Below are positions 25,501 through 38,238 of a DNA stretch of 64,000 bases, one piece after another. Numbering within the stretch: the first letter of the stretch is position 1; the number at the start of each line of letters is the position of its first letter. The position numbers and the translations under genes were made by a program. This DNA comes from Todiramphus chloris collaris (Eukaryota > Chordata > Aves > Coraciiformes > Alcedinidae). The DNA lies in assembly GCA_025345505.1 (NCBI GenBank), contig JANVCC010000120.1, positions 2,392,221 to 2,456,220 of the forward strand, given 5' to 3'. The notes below the pieces were generated by a model that was not told the origin of the DNA, ran no database searches, and saw only the letters and a program-made list of their open reading frames with translations.

Positions 25501-27543
25501 CATCTTGGTCTCCAGGCTTGCTACACAACTGACTTTGTCCTCATCATCATTCTCATTATAAAACTGACTTCCAAAACGGAAACCAGCAAAATACTTTGCT
25601 GAAGGAATCCCGGGTATTGATTATGCAATGATATAATCTGTAAGGAGGTATCATGTACAGACACTCAAACAGATACAATGTCAACTATAAACTGCTCATC
25701 ATGAGAAAAAAATATGGAAACAGTATTTTCCTCTCTTATGAATTGCACCTAAATTCCCTCTCACTTCCCTTTAGCAAAATTACCACGTACTTGTCGGTTT
25801 CGGTTTATCCTGTGCTCATTTCCATGGGCATGTTTAGCACGTACAAACCCTGAATTGGTAATTAATACCTGTCTAATTACTTGGAGAGACACGTTGGGAA
25901 GGTTACAGCTTATAACAGGTCTGCACTGGAGCACCTCCCCTTCTCCTTTCCCTGTCCCTCTCCCTCCTTGGCTCTGCTTCAGCCTGCACTGTCAACTTTC
26001 TTTCAGCAGTCACCTTGTAAAATTACACAGACAAACAGGAGGAGGAGGAGAGAAAATAAATAAGAAACAATTTCAGGTCTTAATATAACCTGCTGCTTCA
26101 GTGCTTCAGATCAGAAGTAAGCCCTGTTCCTCTAGTCACTGTATAAACGGCATTACCTGGGGAAGATCACAATCTCTTTTACATTTGCAGTGGAAAAAAT
26201 TGACAAAACATTCTCTTGTTCATGCGTTTCTTCAGTTATTTGGAGAGATTCAAGGGAATCACAAAAAGTACATGCTGGCTTTTTATCTCTCTCCCTTTCC
26301 CCTGCCTCCACCCTGATTCATCTTGTTATAAAGTTTAGCGATTTGACACAGTGTGTTGTCTCCCGCTGAGCAAACGGAAAAGTGACAAGAGACAAGGTCG
26401 AGCTGCCCTTTGCTCCTCCTGATACACAAGCTATTTCATGTGTCTAAAGCTCTGGCTATAACAGAGCTGGAAAAAAATCAAAAGATATTAAAGCTAAGAA
26501 AACAAGTCACCAGGAGACTGTAACCTTCATCAAGTGGGAAAGCAAGAAGATCTTATTCTTGGCTTTCCTGGTTGCTGTGCACTTCTCTGAACCCACAAGA
26601 CTGTTTTAATGTTCTATTTTATTTCACCCACTCTTGTCTGAAATGTTATAGTTTCAGAATTGAAAAGCAATTTTTGTGAATTGATAGTTGAGAGACATTG
26701 GAAGGTAAGTGTGTGTACATGTGCACACCAGCCAAGAAAACCCTTAGTTGTCCCAGCAGAGGAACAATAAATATGACCATAAATGCCAATAAAAACAAAA
26801 CGCTGAGTTTCTTCTGAAGATTGATTACAGAGAAGACCTCTGTGAAGATAGTGATTATTGGTCCCTCTTGGATATTTTATGCAATTGTACAAGCACGTCA
26901 GGGCAACACTTTGATTTTTACTTCTGGCGCATTCAAAACACAGCAATAGATAAATAAATAAATGTCTTTTGATAGTCTCTGTTTTGTCCACAGTAAACAC
27001 AGACACGGAAAGAAAAACTACGGGTTTTTTTCTTTCACTGCTGCCATTTCAATATCTAGTCTATTTGAATGGGGAAATTTATCTAGAGAGTGATATGCTT
27101 TATTCTGTCAGAGGTTTCAAAGGTAAATAAACAAGTTTTATTGGTTGCTCTTATATCTAGATGTAGTATTTAATAGATATATTAAGCAGTGATACAGCTG
27201 CCAGATATTCCAAGGAAATATTGTGCATATCACAGCTAAGACTTACAGTGTCATAACAAATCTATATTTTACTAATGGAAACAAGGCTTTCTCACGTAAA
27301 CCACTCAGAGCTTTTGAAGCTCATTTTCTGCCACAGTCATTTCTCCCATGCTCTCCCAGTTGTTTTACAATTCTACCCAACTGCTGTTGCAAACAGGACT
27401 GTGCAGTACAAATGACCTTCATTTCCTCCGGGTTGTGTTGATGCATCGAAGCAGGGAATGAGATGTAAACTTGGGGTGGTAAAGCCCTGGCTGAAAAGAT
27501 ACAAACAGAAGGACTTGCTAATGGACCATGGTAGCTCTTCAAG
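22545..27543. other. unique non-coding sequence
   Basis: Apart from the MIR-like fragment at 23530-23640 I recognise no transposon, gene or structural RNA in these 5 kb. The sequence is AT-rich with many short TAAAT and ATTTA runs but no long microsatellite. Confidence 0.5.
23530..23640 (-). mobile_element. ancient MIR-like SINE remnant
   Basis: The + strand shows the antisense MIR pattern in order: AGAGCGATTTGCAGACACTA (family form: GCGCTTTACAAACATTA), CTCTAACAACACTCCTGAGA (CCTCACAACAACCCTATGAG) and CCTCAGCTTTAACAGATGGC followed by AAGACTGAAGCACC (TTTTACAGATGAGGAAACTGAGGC in the family, split here). MIRs date from the amniote stem, so a copy this decayed is expected in a bird. A related core-SINE or L2 tail would look similar. 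Confidence 0.6.
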
Positions 27544-28475
27544 TGTGTTGGTTTAGGCTGGGTTAGAGTTATTTTCCTCACAGTAGCTACTATGAGGCTG
27601 TGGTTTGGATCTCTGCTGGTTACACCATGATGTTTTCACTGCTTCTGAGCAGACCTCACACAGAGTCAAGGCCTTTTCTGCTCCTCACCCCTCCAGTGAG
27701 CAGGCTGGGGGAGCACAAGGAGCTGGGAGGGGACACGGCTGGGACAGCTGACTCGGCTGGCCAAAGGGATGCTCCAGACCACGCGACGTCATGCTCAGCA
27801 ATAGAAAGCTGTGGGAAGGAGGAAGAGGGGGGACACTCGGAGTGATGGTGCTGTCCCCCAAGTCATAGAATCATAGAGTGGTAGGAGACAGAAGGGAGCT
27901 CTGGAGATCATGGAGTCCAACCCCCCTGCCAGAGCAGGGTCACCCAGGGCAGCCCACACAGGAACAGAGCCAGGGGGGCTGGAAAGGCTCCAGAGAAGGA
28001 GACTCCACAGCCTCTCTGGGCAGCCTGGGCCAGGCTCCATCACTCTCACATGGAAGAAGTTTTTCCTCCTGTTGAGATGGAACTTCCTGTGTTTCCCCTT
28101 GCTACCATTACCTCTTGTCCTACCCCAGGGCACCACTGCTTCCCTCTCAGGCTTCTCTTCTCCAGGCTGAACAGCCCCAGGGCTCTCAGCCTTTTCTCAC
28201 CAGAGATGTTCCAGTCCCTGACACAAGTCACCGTTACAGATGACGGAGCCCGGCTGTCCAGCGATGGCAGAACACCAGCCTGCCCAGGGAAGTGCTGAAT
28301 TAATCCCTTCTTCTGCTTTGCTTGTGCACATGGCTTTTGCTTTCCCTGCCCAACTGTATCTCAGCCCACAGGTTTTCTTGCTTTTACTCTCCCCATTCTC
28401 TCCCCCATCCCACCAAGGGGCAGCGAGTGAGCGGCCGGAAGGGGCTGAGCTGCTGGCTGGGGTTAATCTATGGCA
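27544..28475 (+). mobile_element. solo LTR of an avian endogenous retrovirus, with a nested CR1
   Basis: An endogenous retrovirus fossil reduced to one LTR. It starts TGTGTTGGTTTAGGCTGGGT and ends TGGGGTTAATCTATGGCA. In between are segments I recall from a widespread bird LTR family: GAGCAGACCTCACACAGAGT, GTCAAGGCCTTTTCTGCTCC, GGGACAGCTGACTCGGCTGG, TTCTCTCCCCCATCCCACC. It is flanked by near-identical five-base sequences, TCAAG at 27539-27543 and CCAAG at 28476-28480, which suits an ERVL-like target duplication. A CR1 inserted into it (27864-28220), so about 570 bases are LTR proper. No internal retroviral genes remain. Family assignment is from memory. Confidence 0.85.
27864..28220 (-). mobile_element. 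CR1 LINE fragment inserted inside the solo LTR
   Basis: An antisense CR1 beginning with CATAGAATCATAGAGTGG and carrying GGAGTCCAACCCCCCTGCC, the AGAAGGAGACTCCACAGCC segment and GAAGTTTTTCCTCCTG. It ends in the ELGLFSLE-coding region (CCAGGCTGAACAGCCCCAGG). About 65 bases that the family has between the CCAGGGCACCACTG and CTCTCAGGCTTCTCTTCTCC segments are missing. The seven bases CAAGTCA occur at both edges (27859-27865 and 28224-28230), either a target duplication or chance. The insertion is younger than the LTR. Confidence 0.94.
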
Positions 28476-31400
28476 CCAAGTGAAAAGGATGCAGGACAAG
28501 CACCGTACCAAAAACATTGCTTAAGCAACTAGAGTACAGCCCACATGGATGAAGTGTCAATGCCTCAATGCAGAATTAAAAAGAGACAGAGACCCTCCAT
28601 ATTCACTGCAGCCAGGCTGTTTTCTTAAGAGACAGTGAGTTTTAATCTTTTCAGGAAGAAAAGAGAATCAGACCTGGGCCTCCTACATCTTTGGGCTATT
28701 ATTGCTATTTATAGCCTTTGGTATAACAGGCTCTGTGCGTTGGAGGTGCGTTTGAAATAATCTCTTTCAAAAGAAGAAAAATTCTCAACTTTTCTGTTTC
28801 TTCTCTTTAGACAATGGCAAGGGCACCTGCCCTGTGGGGAAAGTTTCGGGTCATGAGTCCTGAGTGCTTCAAGTTTTGGAGTTGGCCTTGTTACACCTAT
28901 CTAAATTAATCCCAGAGGATGTACCTACAGCAATGATCTGACCTCTATTGCTGCATCTCAGTGCCAAACCTTTCTCTTCTCCCCAGGAAGCTCCAGTGGC
29001 TGCTGTATCCTGATCATGCCAATGGAGTAGGAAAGGCCACCAGGCCCTGTACACCTCCTGCCCCAGTGGCTCTGTGGTACCTTTCCATGGAAACCAGTCA
29101 GGTTCTGTGCAGGGAGCCTGCTCTTGCAGCAGTGTGGCTCTTCTGCAAAGAAAAGCTAGCTGAGCTGGATGAAGGACATCAGATGATCAGGCTCATTAAC
29201 AGTATTATTTGAGTTAAAGTCCAACTCAATCAAACCCAAATGAATTAATCCACTGCTCATGTTGCAAGTTCACAAGACTGCTTTGAGAGATTGCCTGAGC
29301 CTGAGTTTTGGAAAAATGTGCCGGGAAAGAGGTTGGCCAAGGTCAGTGCTGAAGCAACTCAAAAGTCTTGCTTGTTTAGCCAGCTTGTACAGGACTCGGC
29401 ACAAGCACTGCAGTTCCATCAACAGATGTTCCAAGCTTGACTCTTCCCAAACCTCCATGTGAATTATTTCAGTCCAAGATCCAGTCATACTAGCTGCTAT
29501 CAACAGGGACAGAAACTGTAATGCTCATGTAGCTAGACAAAATTAAATCTGGATTCAAGCCCACTCTTAATCTTATAGAAGACTCTCATCATGCCAGCTT
29601 CCCTTCTGTATCGCAAAAAGCACATTTTCATGCAGCTGTTGTCTTCTGCCCCTTTCTTGTTGATGCCAAGATGTAATAGCAGGGTTATATTGCTGGCCTT
29701 GCTGGAACAAAACAGTTACAGTCAAAGTAGAGTACTGAAAGTACTAAAAGATATTAGAGGCCAGAAAATGTAATAAAAGAATGATCATAGTCAGCTTTCA
29801 CTCTCCATGTATTAATGGGCCAAATGTCACTTCAAGTTACAATTTAGAGAAGTGATTTCTTGACATGAACATTAGTTTCTAGGAAGAGTAGCTCTTTGGT
29901 ACACAAGTAAAGGGCTTTATCCTAGAATTCATCTTTACTGCAGATTTACATCAACAGAAAATTTTACTGGCATGCAAAGATTTATAGAACGTTTCCAACA
30001 GATTCTGGAGTGACGTGCATACAACTTTTGGCTGCTTCATCATGAAGATCTTTATTGTGCTGAATTGTGGAGCTAGATTTATTTATAGCAGTCAAAGTCT
30101 TTGGCCACAGTAAATGGAAATCGAAGTTCTCCAGAGCGCTCCATTCCCAATGACTTGTGGCCACATACTGACCAGACTGGCAATTAGTTTGAAATGTCTT
30201 TTCCAAAGCCAGGGTTCCATAGTCCCAGGATGAAATACGCTCAGACCAGAAGGCAGAGCTGAAAGCATTGTGTTTGGGGAAAGTCCTTATCAGGCTGCTT
30301 GTGGCCCCTGAATGAAGTGCGTGGAACCAAGAGAAACAGTCACCATCTCTGTGAGCTTCCTAATAGAGCCATACCCATGTTCACTGCTCTGATAATTGAC
30401 TCTAATAACACACCAATCCTAAAAGCCAAAATGTTTTATCTTCCTTCCTGGAGGTGGAATCTTGAGCAGGAATGGCTGAACCTGAATTGAGTTCTTCTGA
30501 AAGTGATCTCAACACTCCACCACCACATGTCTTCTTTACTGTGATCTTCTTCTTACTCATGTAACCAGTCTCTGAACCTTCCATGGGGTTTCAGGATGGA
30601 TGAACTTGATCTCTGACTGAAATTTAGTTCTGCACTATCAGAGTCCCACTGAACCTATTGGTTGCCATGGGATGTATTTTATAGAGGCTGAACAGACATT
30701 GAAACGCCCTTTATTCAAAACCTCAGTGAGAACCTCAAGTTCTTGAGACCATGCTCACATAGGAAATTTTTGGAAAAGAGGTAGAAGGGCAAAGTCCAGT
30801 GAAGACAGAGGATGAAAAATGTATCAAACATCAAGGAGAGTTGAACAGAGGAGAGAAAAAATAAAAATGAAGAGCAAAGGGAGGATCTGAACAAAATTCT
30901 TTCTGATATAGCACTCAATAATAAATAAAATATGTACTACCACAATACGCTCTAGCAACCTGGCTTTGGGCTGTTCCTTCTACATCTGATATAAACAAAG
31001 TTCCAACTGCTTATTAAATTCATCATAGCCATGCCTCTGCTGCCTGGAGCTACACAGTCTCCTCAAATACTTGCATTACAGAACTGCTTCAGGGATTTCA
31101 TTTCTAGTTGTTATCAAGATCTGCTTTCACCAGGATTTCAGGCCAAATCTAATCATCATGCTAATGAAATGCTATCTTGACTGTACACTGCATGCTTTGC
31201 TTGTTGCCACTGTTTATCTTCTCCCCCAAAAAGTCCATGAGAACAATTTTCCACACGCAGGGAAGAAATATCTCCATTACCAAGGCTAGTAGATCTTTCC
31301 ATCAGTGCTGAGTCACTGTTAAGTCTTTCTCCGCTCAGTGGTACACTGTCAATTGCAATGTCACATCTCCGTTTTGTTCTGCTACAACTGTGTATTTATT

Positions 31401-33073
31401 GGGTGGATCTATGAGGGCTGCAGCTTGTTGTTAGCACCGTGGGTGCAGGCACTGATGGGGTTGTGACCATGTACCTGAGCAACCTGTAGAAGGGCTGGAG
31501 TCACCCCTTTATCACAAAATAGTCTAGAATAAAGCTGTCTAGTTGTCCAGGCAGAGGTCACACTATCCCTGAGATTCAGTCCCCTTTTTAATAGGCAGAA
31601 GAGTAGTTGATCCTTTCCTTTTCCTGACATCCCCAGACTCCACCTGCTCCCTGGGATGGCCCCTTTGTAATATCCAGGTTTGATCCCAGTACAACAATAC
31701 TGTTCTCTTCAAGACAAAGTGTCTTGGGCAACTTGCTGGTCACGTCCTATCAACGTGGGCAGAAGAACTCAGTGCTCTGCTGCTGTTCTGGAGACGGCAT
31801 CTCATGAAGCTATGGCCGGATTCACTCTCCTCTACCTAAGAAATGGGTCCCTCTAGATGACAGAAAGAGGCTTTGAGTGACACAGGAAAGACTTAATATT
31901 GGCAGGTCTAGGAGACTAAACACCAAGAGAATGGAAAGGACCTGAAGGCATCAACAGTAAGGATAAGTGACATTTGTTTATGGTTCTAAAATTACCCAAG
32001 GGAGGGCAATTGGGCAGCTCTGTTAGAGCAAGAACAGCTGCAAAAACCAGATGTTCTGTGTTCTTGGTCTGGTGTAGAAACAGGCTAAGACTGACCCTGA
32101 GTGGAATGAAAGGTGAAAAAAACCAAACAAGCCAAGATGTGTTTTCCACAGGGGAAAAAAAAAGCCCAACTAGGAGGATGACTCAGTCTGATGAACGACT
32201 CACAGAAAGGGAATAAAGATTATACAAATTCCCACTGGCACATGGCACCATTAGACTTAAGACTAAAGCTGCAAAGTCCAGACCTAGTTTGGGCTTCATG
32301 ATTTCTGGTGTTTCTAAACCTTCAGACTGATATAGCCAGTAGGAAATACCACACACCAAGGCTGAAGAATGTGGTAACAGATGGAAGCAAACCCACAGTG
32401 CAGCCACAGTCTGTCAGCATTTCACAGCTAGGACCAGGGGCAAATGGACTCAGTAGAATCTCTATTTTTAATTCGCTATTGAATCACTCTATTTTTGTAA
32501 GAATTGCATTTTCGAGCAAAACAGACATTTTCCCATAAGATTTTTAGTCCTGAGAAAAATTACACTTTCATTTCACTACTCCAAACTTCTTTTTCTTTTT
32601 TAGTACAAAACCAAGTTTGAAACAGTAAAATCCATTTCCCACCTCCAACAAACCAAAACCTTTATGCCACAAAAATACTGTTTCCAGCTTCCAAAAACAG
32701 AAACAGGCCTGGGGCTGAAAGAACAAAGAGAGAAAAACAACAACGTAAACCCACTTTGGTAACGTCACATCCACGGGCTCTAGCTTCTCTCTCCCAGTGA
32801 CACTGGGGCTTAATTCTCCTCTCACATGCAGATATGAATCAGACACAATTTCACTGAAGATGGTGGAGTTCCTCTGATGAGAAAATTCTGTAATATTGTA
32901 GCAGAATCAGGTCTTTTCTCGTTAAATCGGTTACAATTAAGGTGCCTTTTGCAAAATTCAAACACTTTTCTCCCTCCAGATCTTTACAATAAGCCCAAAC
33001 TCTGGTTAGCCCTTCTAGCTTGGATAAACAGATGAACTAAGATCTCCGAAGATCAAAAGCAGAAGGAAGCTTT

Positions 33074-33095
33074 AACAACAACAACAACAACAAAA
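33074..33095. repeat. (AAC)n microsatellite
   Basis: Seven tandem AAC triplets ending in an A-run. It may be length-variable. It is not in a coding context. Confidence 0.9.
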
Positions 33096-33745
33096 ATCTC
33101 ATCTTCAGAAAAAAAATGCACCAGAAAATTCAGAAACTAAGAGAAAACTCCATGTTCCCCTGGTGCAGATCAGACAGGGTGGCAGTGATGGGGTTGAAAG
33201 GCTTCAGGGGCATTCTGTCCTGGGTGGGACAAAAAAATCATCCGAACTGCACTTTGCAATATGGATGCTGTGGGAGGCTCAACACAGAGCCATGCTTTGC
33301 TGACAAGTTACCTACTGGCATGATTTTTTAATGCTAGACAGAATATCAGAGAACTCTATCTTCTTTCACACCCTCCCTCCTTGCTCTCATGCATGCAACA
33401 CTTTCACTAGCTCGCTGTGTTTTCTTTTCATTTGCAGTTGAAAGCAGAAATCAGTTTTGTACTCCCATGGAACTCTTCAAATTCCCACCCAAATTATTCT
33501 AGAGCTGATCTCCTAACCCAGAGGGGCTCTGCTGGCAGTATTTCCATCGAACATCATTTATATTCCCACCGAGTTCAGCGATAAAGCTCTCCCACCGGAA
33601 TGACTGGGGTCAGCACACACCACCACCTTGCTGAAAGAGTCCGTTCCCAGTCGGCCTCGTGAGTAGTTACCAAGTTTGCTGTCACGCTGTTCCAATGCAA
33701 CTCTCATTTGGATCCTCTCATTTGCCTGCTGAAGTATAACAAATT

Positions 33746-33780
33746 ATTTTTCTCTTCCTCTTTCTTTTTCTTTTTTTTTC
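33746..33780. repeat. pyrimidine-rich tract
   Basis: About 35 bases of T and C only (TTTTTCTCTTCCTCTTTC followed by T-runs), immediately followed by AG at 33781-33782. It resembles a splice-acceptor tract, but no convincing exon follows. Confidence 0.7.
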
Positions 33781-34194
33781 AGATGATACACAATTGCCGA
33801 AAGCTAAGCAATGGCTTTTGTGTGAATGTGCAATTGAAGTGGGATCCCTGGTACTAGTTATTATTCTGTTCCAGTAATGGACATACCTTGAAAAGCCAAA
33901 GGAAAGCAACAGAGCATAAAAGAGACGCTCAATGAAGCAGAAAAGGTTTGATATGATATTCAAAGCTCATGTTCTGTTCAGTGGACAAGGTGGGAGACTA
34001 TCCTATCCAAATAGCAATGGTAATATACCCTCCTTAAGCAGATCTAGAAATCCAGCTCCTAAACATTATTTTCTTCTTTCTGAGCCATGAAAACCCTGGT
34101 TTTGTATTAAGAACCAAGAGCTTCTTTCATCAGATACTCACCACAAGGACTACACAGGGCCATTTGATGAAGAAAGGAGAAACGAGTGCTGGAA

Positions 34195-35630
34195 TTCATA
34201 GAATCAGAGAATCATAGAATGTCAAGGGCTGGAAGGGACCTTGAGAAACCATCTAGTCCAACCCCCCTGCCAGAGCAGGATCACCTAGACCAGGTCACAC
34301 AGGAACGCATCCAGGAGGGTCTTGAATATCTCCAGAGAGGGAGGCTCCACAACCCCGCCGGGCAGCCTGTTCCAGTGTTCCAGCACCCTCACTGTGAAAA
34401 ATTTTTTCCTTATGTTTACATGAAACTTCCTGTGCCTCAGCTTCAACCCATTACCCCTTGTCCTATCATTGGGCATCACCAAGAAGAGCCTGGCTCCATC
34501 TTCCCAGCACTCACCCTTCATATGTTTATACACATTGATTAAATCACCCCTTAGTCTTCTTTTCTCTAAGCTAAAAAGCCGCAGCTCCCTCAGTCTATCC
34601 TCATAAGAGAGATGTTCCACTCCCTTAATCATCTTTGTAGCCCTGGGCTGGACCCTCTCCAGCAGTTCCATGTCCTTCTTAAACTGGGGGGCTCAGAACT
34701 GGACACAGTATTCCAGATGTGGCCTCACTAGGGCAGAGTAGAGGGGCAGGAGAACCTCTCTCAACCTACTGGCTACACCCCTTCTAATACACCCCAGGTT
34801 GGCATTGACCTCTTGGCCACAAGAGCACACTGCTGGCTCATGGTCAGCCTCCCATCAACCAGGACCCCCAGGTCCTTTTCCCCTTCACTGACTTCCAACA
34901 GCTCAGTCCCCAACCTATACTGATACCTGGGGTTGTTCTTTCCCAGGTGCAGGACTCTGCACTTGTCCTTATTGAATTTCATCAAATTTCTTCCTGCCCA
35001 ACCCTCCAGCCTGTCCAGGTCTCGCTGAATGGCAGCACAGCCTGCTGGGGTGTCGGACACTCCACCCAGCTTGGCATCATCAGCAAACTTGCTGACAGTG
35101 CTCTCTGTGCCCTCATCCGGGTCACTGATGAACAGGTTAAACAGAACCGGTCCCAGCACCGACCCCTGTGGAACCCCACTGGTTCCAGGCCTCCAGCTGG
35201 ACTCCATCCCATTTACCACAGTTCTCTGGCTTCTTTCTTTCAACCAATTCCCAATGTTGATCCAGCAGACCACACTGTCTCAGTTTATCAAGAAGGATGC
35301 TGTGGGAGACAGTGTCAAATGCCTTAGAGAAATCAAGAAAAACCACATTCACTGCTCCACCATCATCTGTCCACCTGGTTATGTCCTCGTAAAAGGTTAT
35401 CGGGTTGGTCAAACATGACCTCCCCTTGATAAAACCGTGTTGGTTGCTCCTGATGACCCTCTTGTCCTTGACATGCCTAAGGATAGCGTCAAGGATAAGG
35501 TGCTCCATTATCTTTCCAGGGATGGAGGTGAGGCTGACCCGTCTATAGTTACCAGGGTCCTCCTTCTTGCCCTCTTGAAGATTGGGGTGATGTTTGCCCT
35601 CCTCCAGTCCCCAGGAACCTCTCCTGTGTG
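34195..35630 (-). mobile_element. CR1 LINE, longest copy, with the C-terminal part of reverse transcriptase
   Basis: An antisense 5'-truncated CR1 of about 1.44 kb against about 4.5 kb for a full element. Reading right to left on the minus strand: GEVPGDWRRANITPIFK at the truncation, NYRRVSLTSIPGK, the palm motif LDFSKAFD with its catalytic Asp (35314-35337), [10 protein letters not shown] (35148-35177), FADD (35076-35087) and [25 protein letters not shown] through [10 protein letters not shown] then ends at the stop at 34285. The 3' tail is TTCATAGAATCAGAGAATC. The frame shifts near 35575, 35270 and 34800, and a TGA replaces the family Trp of QFW at 34693-34695. It is inactive but well preserved, so it is among the younger CR1s here. 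Confidence 0.97.
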
Positions 35631-37229
35631 AGAGCACCCTGACTTTGCTGTATCACACTCAGCATGGTCACAGGACACAGAGTTCCCGCAGGTTGAGATT
35701 AAACTGAGAGGCTCACCTGAGCCTCTGTGGAAGGCCAAAGGAAAGAGAGATTTCTTCTGAAAGGGATTTATAGCATTCAAAATGAGTTCCTGATTGGGCC
35801 TAGCCTGCAGAAGTGGCCATGTCTCTGAGAAACTGGTAACTCCTTCTCAAAGGCAGATTAACTCTTTCTTTGCTCTTCCTCTTTCCAGGCAGGTAACTGC
35901 TTCTACTAACTACTCCTGGCAGCCTTTTTTGTCCCTTGGTTGTTGTATCTCACAGAGATCTGGCTTTTTGTACCTGGGGTTGTGCTATTTGCTGTTCTAG
36001 AATCAACCTTCTCAATCTCTTTAGTCTTCATTTTCTTCGAGGACACTGAATAGTTCCTCATTTAGACTGAAGTCTTGGACATCCTTCCTTCACTTTGGAA
36101 TAATCTGCACTTGTACCTATAACACAATGTTTTTTTAAAGAACTTTCTGGGTTATTTTTTCCCCTTAGACTTATGTCTTATTATCTCCTGCCCCCCAGTT
36201 ATCAGGGTGCACTGATGTCTGTCATCTGAAAGTGCGCTGTGTGTATACTCTGCTATCCTGCCAGAGTCATGAACTTTCACGGCCCTTGGATGCCCTCACC
36301 CAAATTTCCTTCCCCTTCCTATCCTCGACCTATTGCTCCCTCTTGGTCAGAGTCAGAGCTGGGAAAGCCACCCATGTAGCTCCAATTTAAAGACCCTGTT
36401 ATCAACACATTGTAAGACGTCACCGGACAGTTCGTGTCTGGCTGTATTTTGCCAATCCTCCCTAACCTGTTTCCTGGGATTGATGTCACTCCTCTCTTCA
36501 TTTACACAAAACCTTTCAATTAAGTTTAGCTCTGTCTACCTCAAGCCCCACAGACACAGTGCACAGCAGACCTGAGCAATCCTGTATTCATTACTGTGGT
36601 ATTAATATGCCAGATAGTGAAATTGTTCCACCCAACGTCTCCTGTGCCAAATTTCTCATCATGTAAAGCACTGAGTTTTTCCTGCTCAAATTTCTGATCA
36701 TTTTAATGAATTGCTATAAAATAGAGAAAGAAAACTTCGGGCTATTTTTAATCACATGGCTTAGTACAAACCAATATTATCCACAGTTACTACATGATGA
36801 GGACAGCATGAAAATGCACATGAAATGAAATAACTGGGCATTTATCCATGTAATGAAACTATGATGAATTGTCACTGACTGAACTTAAAACCCATTTTAA
36901 AAGAACTTGTGGAATGGCTATAAAGTGGCATTCCTCAGGAATACAGAATCGAACCCATTAGGATTCAGGAGGTAAGTTTTTTGGAGGAAGGTTGCTCACT
37001 GACTGTCTCCTGCACTGTTTCTTCTGTCCTTTCCTGAAACATCTGGTGCTGGCCAGCAGACAAGACCTTGGACTGACAAGTTCAAGGTCTCAGAAGATGA
37101 AATCTTACAGCACTGTGGCTTTACTTGCACCGGTGCACATGCAAATTTGAGTCATGGAACACGTAAAACATTATTTCAGCCACATCTTCTTCTTCCCTAT
37201 TTCTTACAGGGAAATTTAAACTTCATTAT

Positions 37230-37480
37230 TCAATCCTGGTTGAGATATTGATAAATGTATGTATTAATTTACTATTTCAGCTGTGTATCTTTTCTTTTTT
37301 TTTTTTCCTAGTTAATTACGTAGCAACTTAATTTATCTTTTGTCAATTTGTTTTCCCCCAATAAATGATCTGCCAACAATACGTTATTTTTAATTAGCCT
37401 GCAGCAAGTGTCTCTAGGAATGTAAATCAAATGCTTATTTGAGCCATTAATTGAAAAGGAGAGATCATTGGAATTCATAC
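37230..37480. promoter_or_regulatory. candidate conserved non-coding element
   Basis: A repeat-poor block with GTATGTATTAATTTAC, CTAGTTAATTACGTAGC, AACTTAATTTATC, CCAATAAATGATC, TTTTTAATTAGCCTG and GAGCCATTAATTG. TAATTA-type cores recur at least four times. It has no open frame. The pattern is like a developmental enhancer, and conservation is not testable here. Confidence 0.32.
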
Positions 37481-38206
37481 TGTGTTATTCTTGGTTTTGT
37501 TTTTTTTTTTTTTTTATAGTTTCCTTGCTCTGAAAGGATTATGACAAAACAGTGCCTGCAGGAAGGAATTGACAACACACTGATAATCAGAGAGAAAAAT
37601 AAATGTACAGAAAGACATAACTACTTTTTTTGTTTGTTTGTTTAGCGGATAATAAATGCCAGGTACATAAACAACGACAACAAAAAAGATCTACAGCTGA
37701 ACGTTTCATTTCTTGATAACTGGAATAAAAAGAAACCCACCTATTTCCACCCCTTCGCCCATCCTTAAATATATGTACATACGTATATATGTAACAGTCA
37801 TTCTGGATGTATTTACATAAGGAGGTGGAGAAAACCACAGCACTCCTATTGAAGAGTGTTCAACCCTGTAGAGAAAGGAGAAAATATTCAGGAATTAAGT
37901 ACAGGGACAGGAATCTTTCTGCTACATGCAGGGTTCTGCAGCTGCAGGGTCAAACGAACACCTTCTGGATCACTGTCCCAGACTATATTCTACCTCAGCC
38001 CATACCTCTCTTCTTGGATTTTGCTGCAAGGCACTTACTGTCTGTCCCCTGTGATGTGTGAGGACACTTTCCTTAGTCTTTTTTCACCATGGCAAAATCC
38101 TCTCTGAGTCTTGACCACTCTCCTTCCTGAGTTCAGTGGAAGAATTCAATTCCATCTGTTTCTTATTCCACAGTTTTAATTCAGATTGCAGGAGCATCAA
38201 ATCCTG

Positions 38207-38238
<32 letters not shown>
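38207..38238. repeat. A17 followed by (AT)n microsatellite
   Basis: Seventeen A directly followed by about seven AT repeats. The A-run could be the decayed tail of a retrocopy, but no retrocopy body is recognisable upstream. Confidence 0.9.

Larger units (their letters stand above)
28476..34194. other. unique non-coding sequence
   Basis: No gene or transposon recognised in 5.7 kb. Simple repeats are an (AAC)n run at 33074-33095 and a pyrimidine tract at 33746-33780 that ends in AG. Base composition on the + strand is slightly C- and T-biased around 31.1-31.3 kb (my count over 180 bases: A47 C44 G29 T60). Confidence 0.5.

Noticed and set aside
33783-33850. Possible 68-base exon after the pyrimidine tract ending in AG
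   Set aside because: The donor (CTG/GTACTA) is weak and no partner exon or open frame of use is visible. The tract is more simply a low-complexity run.
38207-38223. A17 run as the tail of a processed pseudogene
   Set aside because: No coding remnant or flanking duplication is visible upstream, so it is listed only as a simple repeat.
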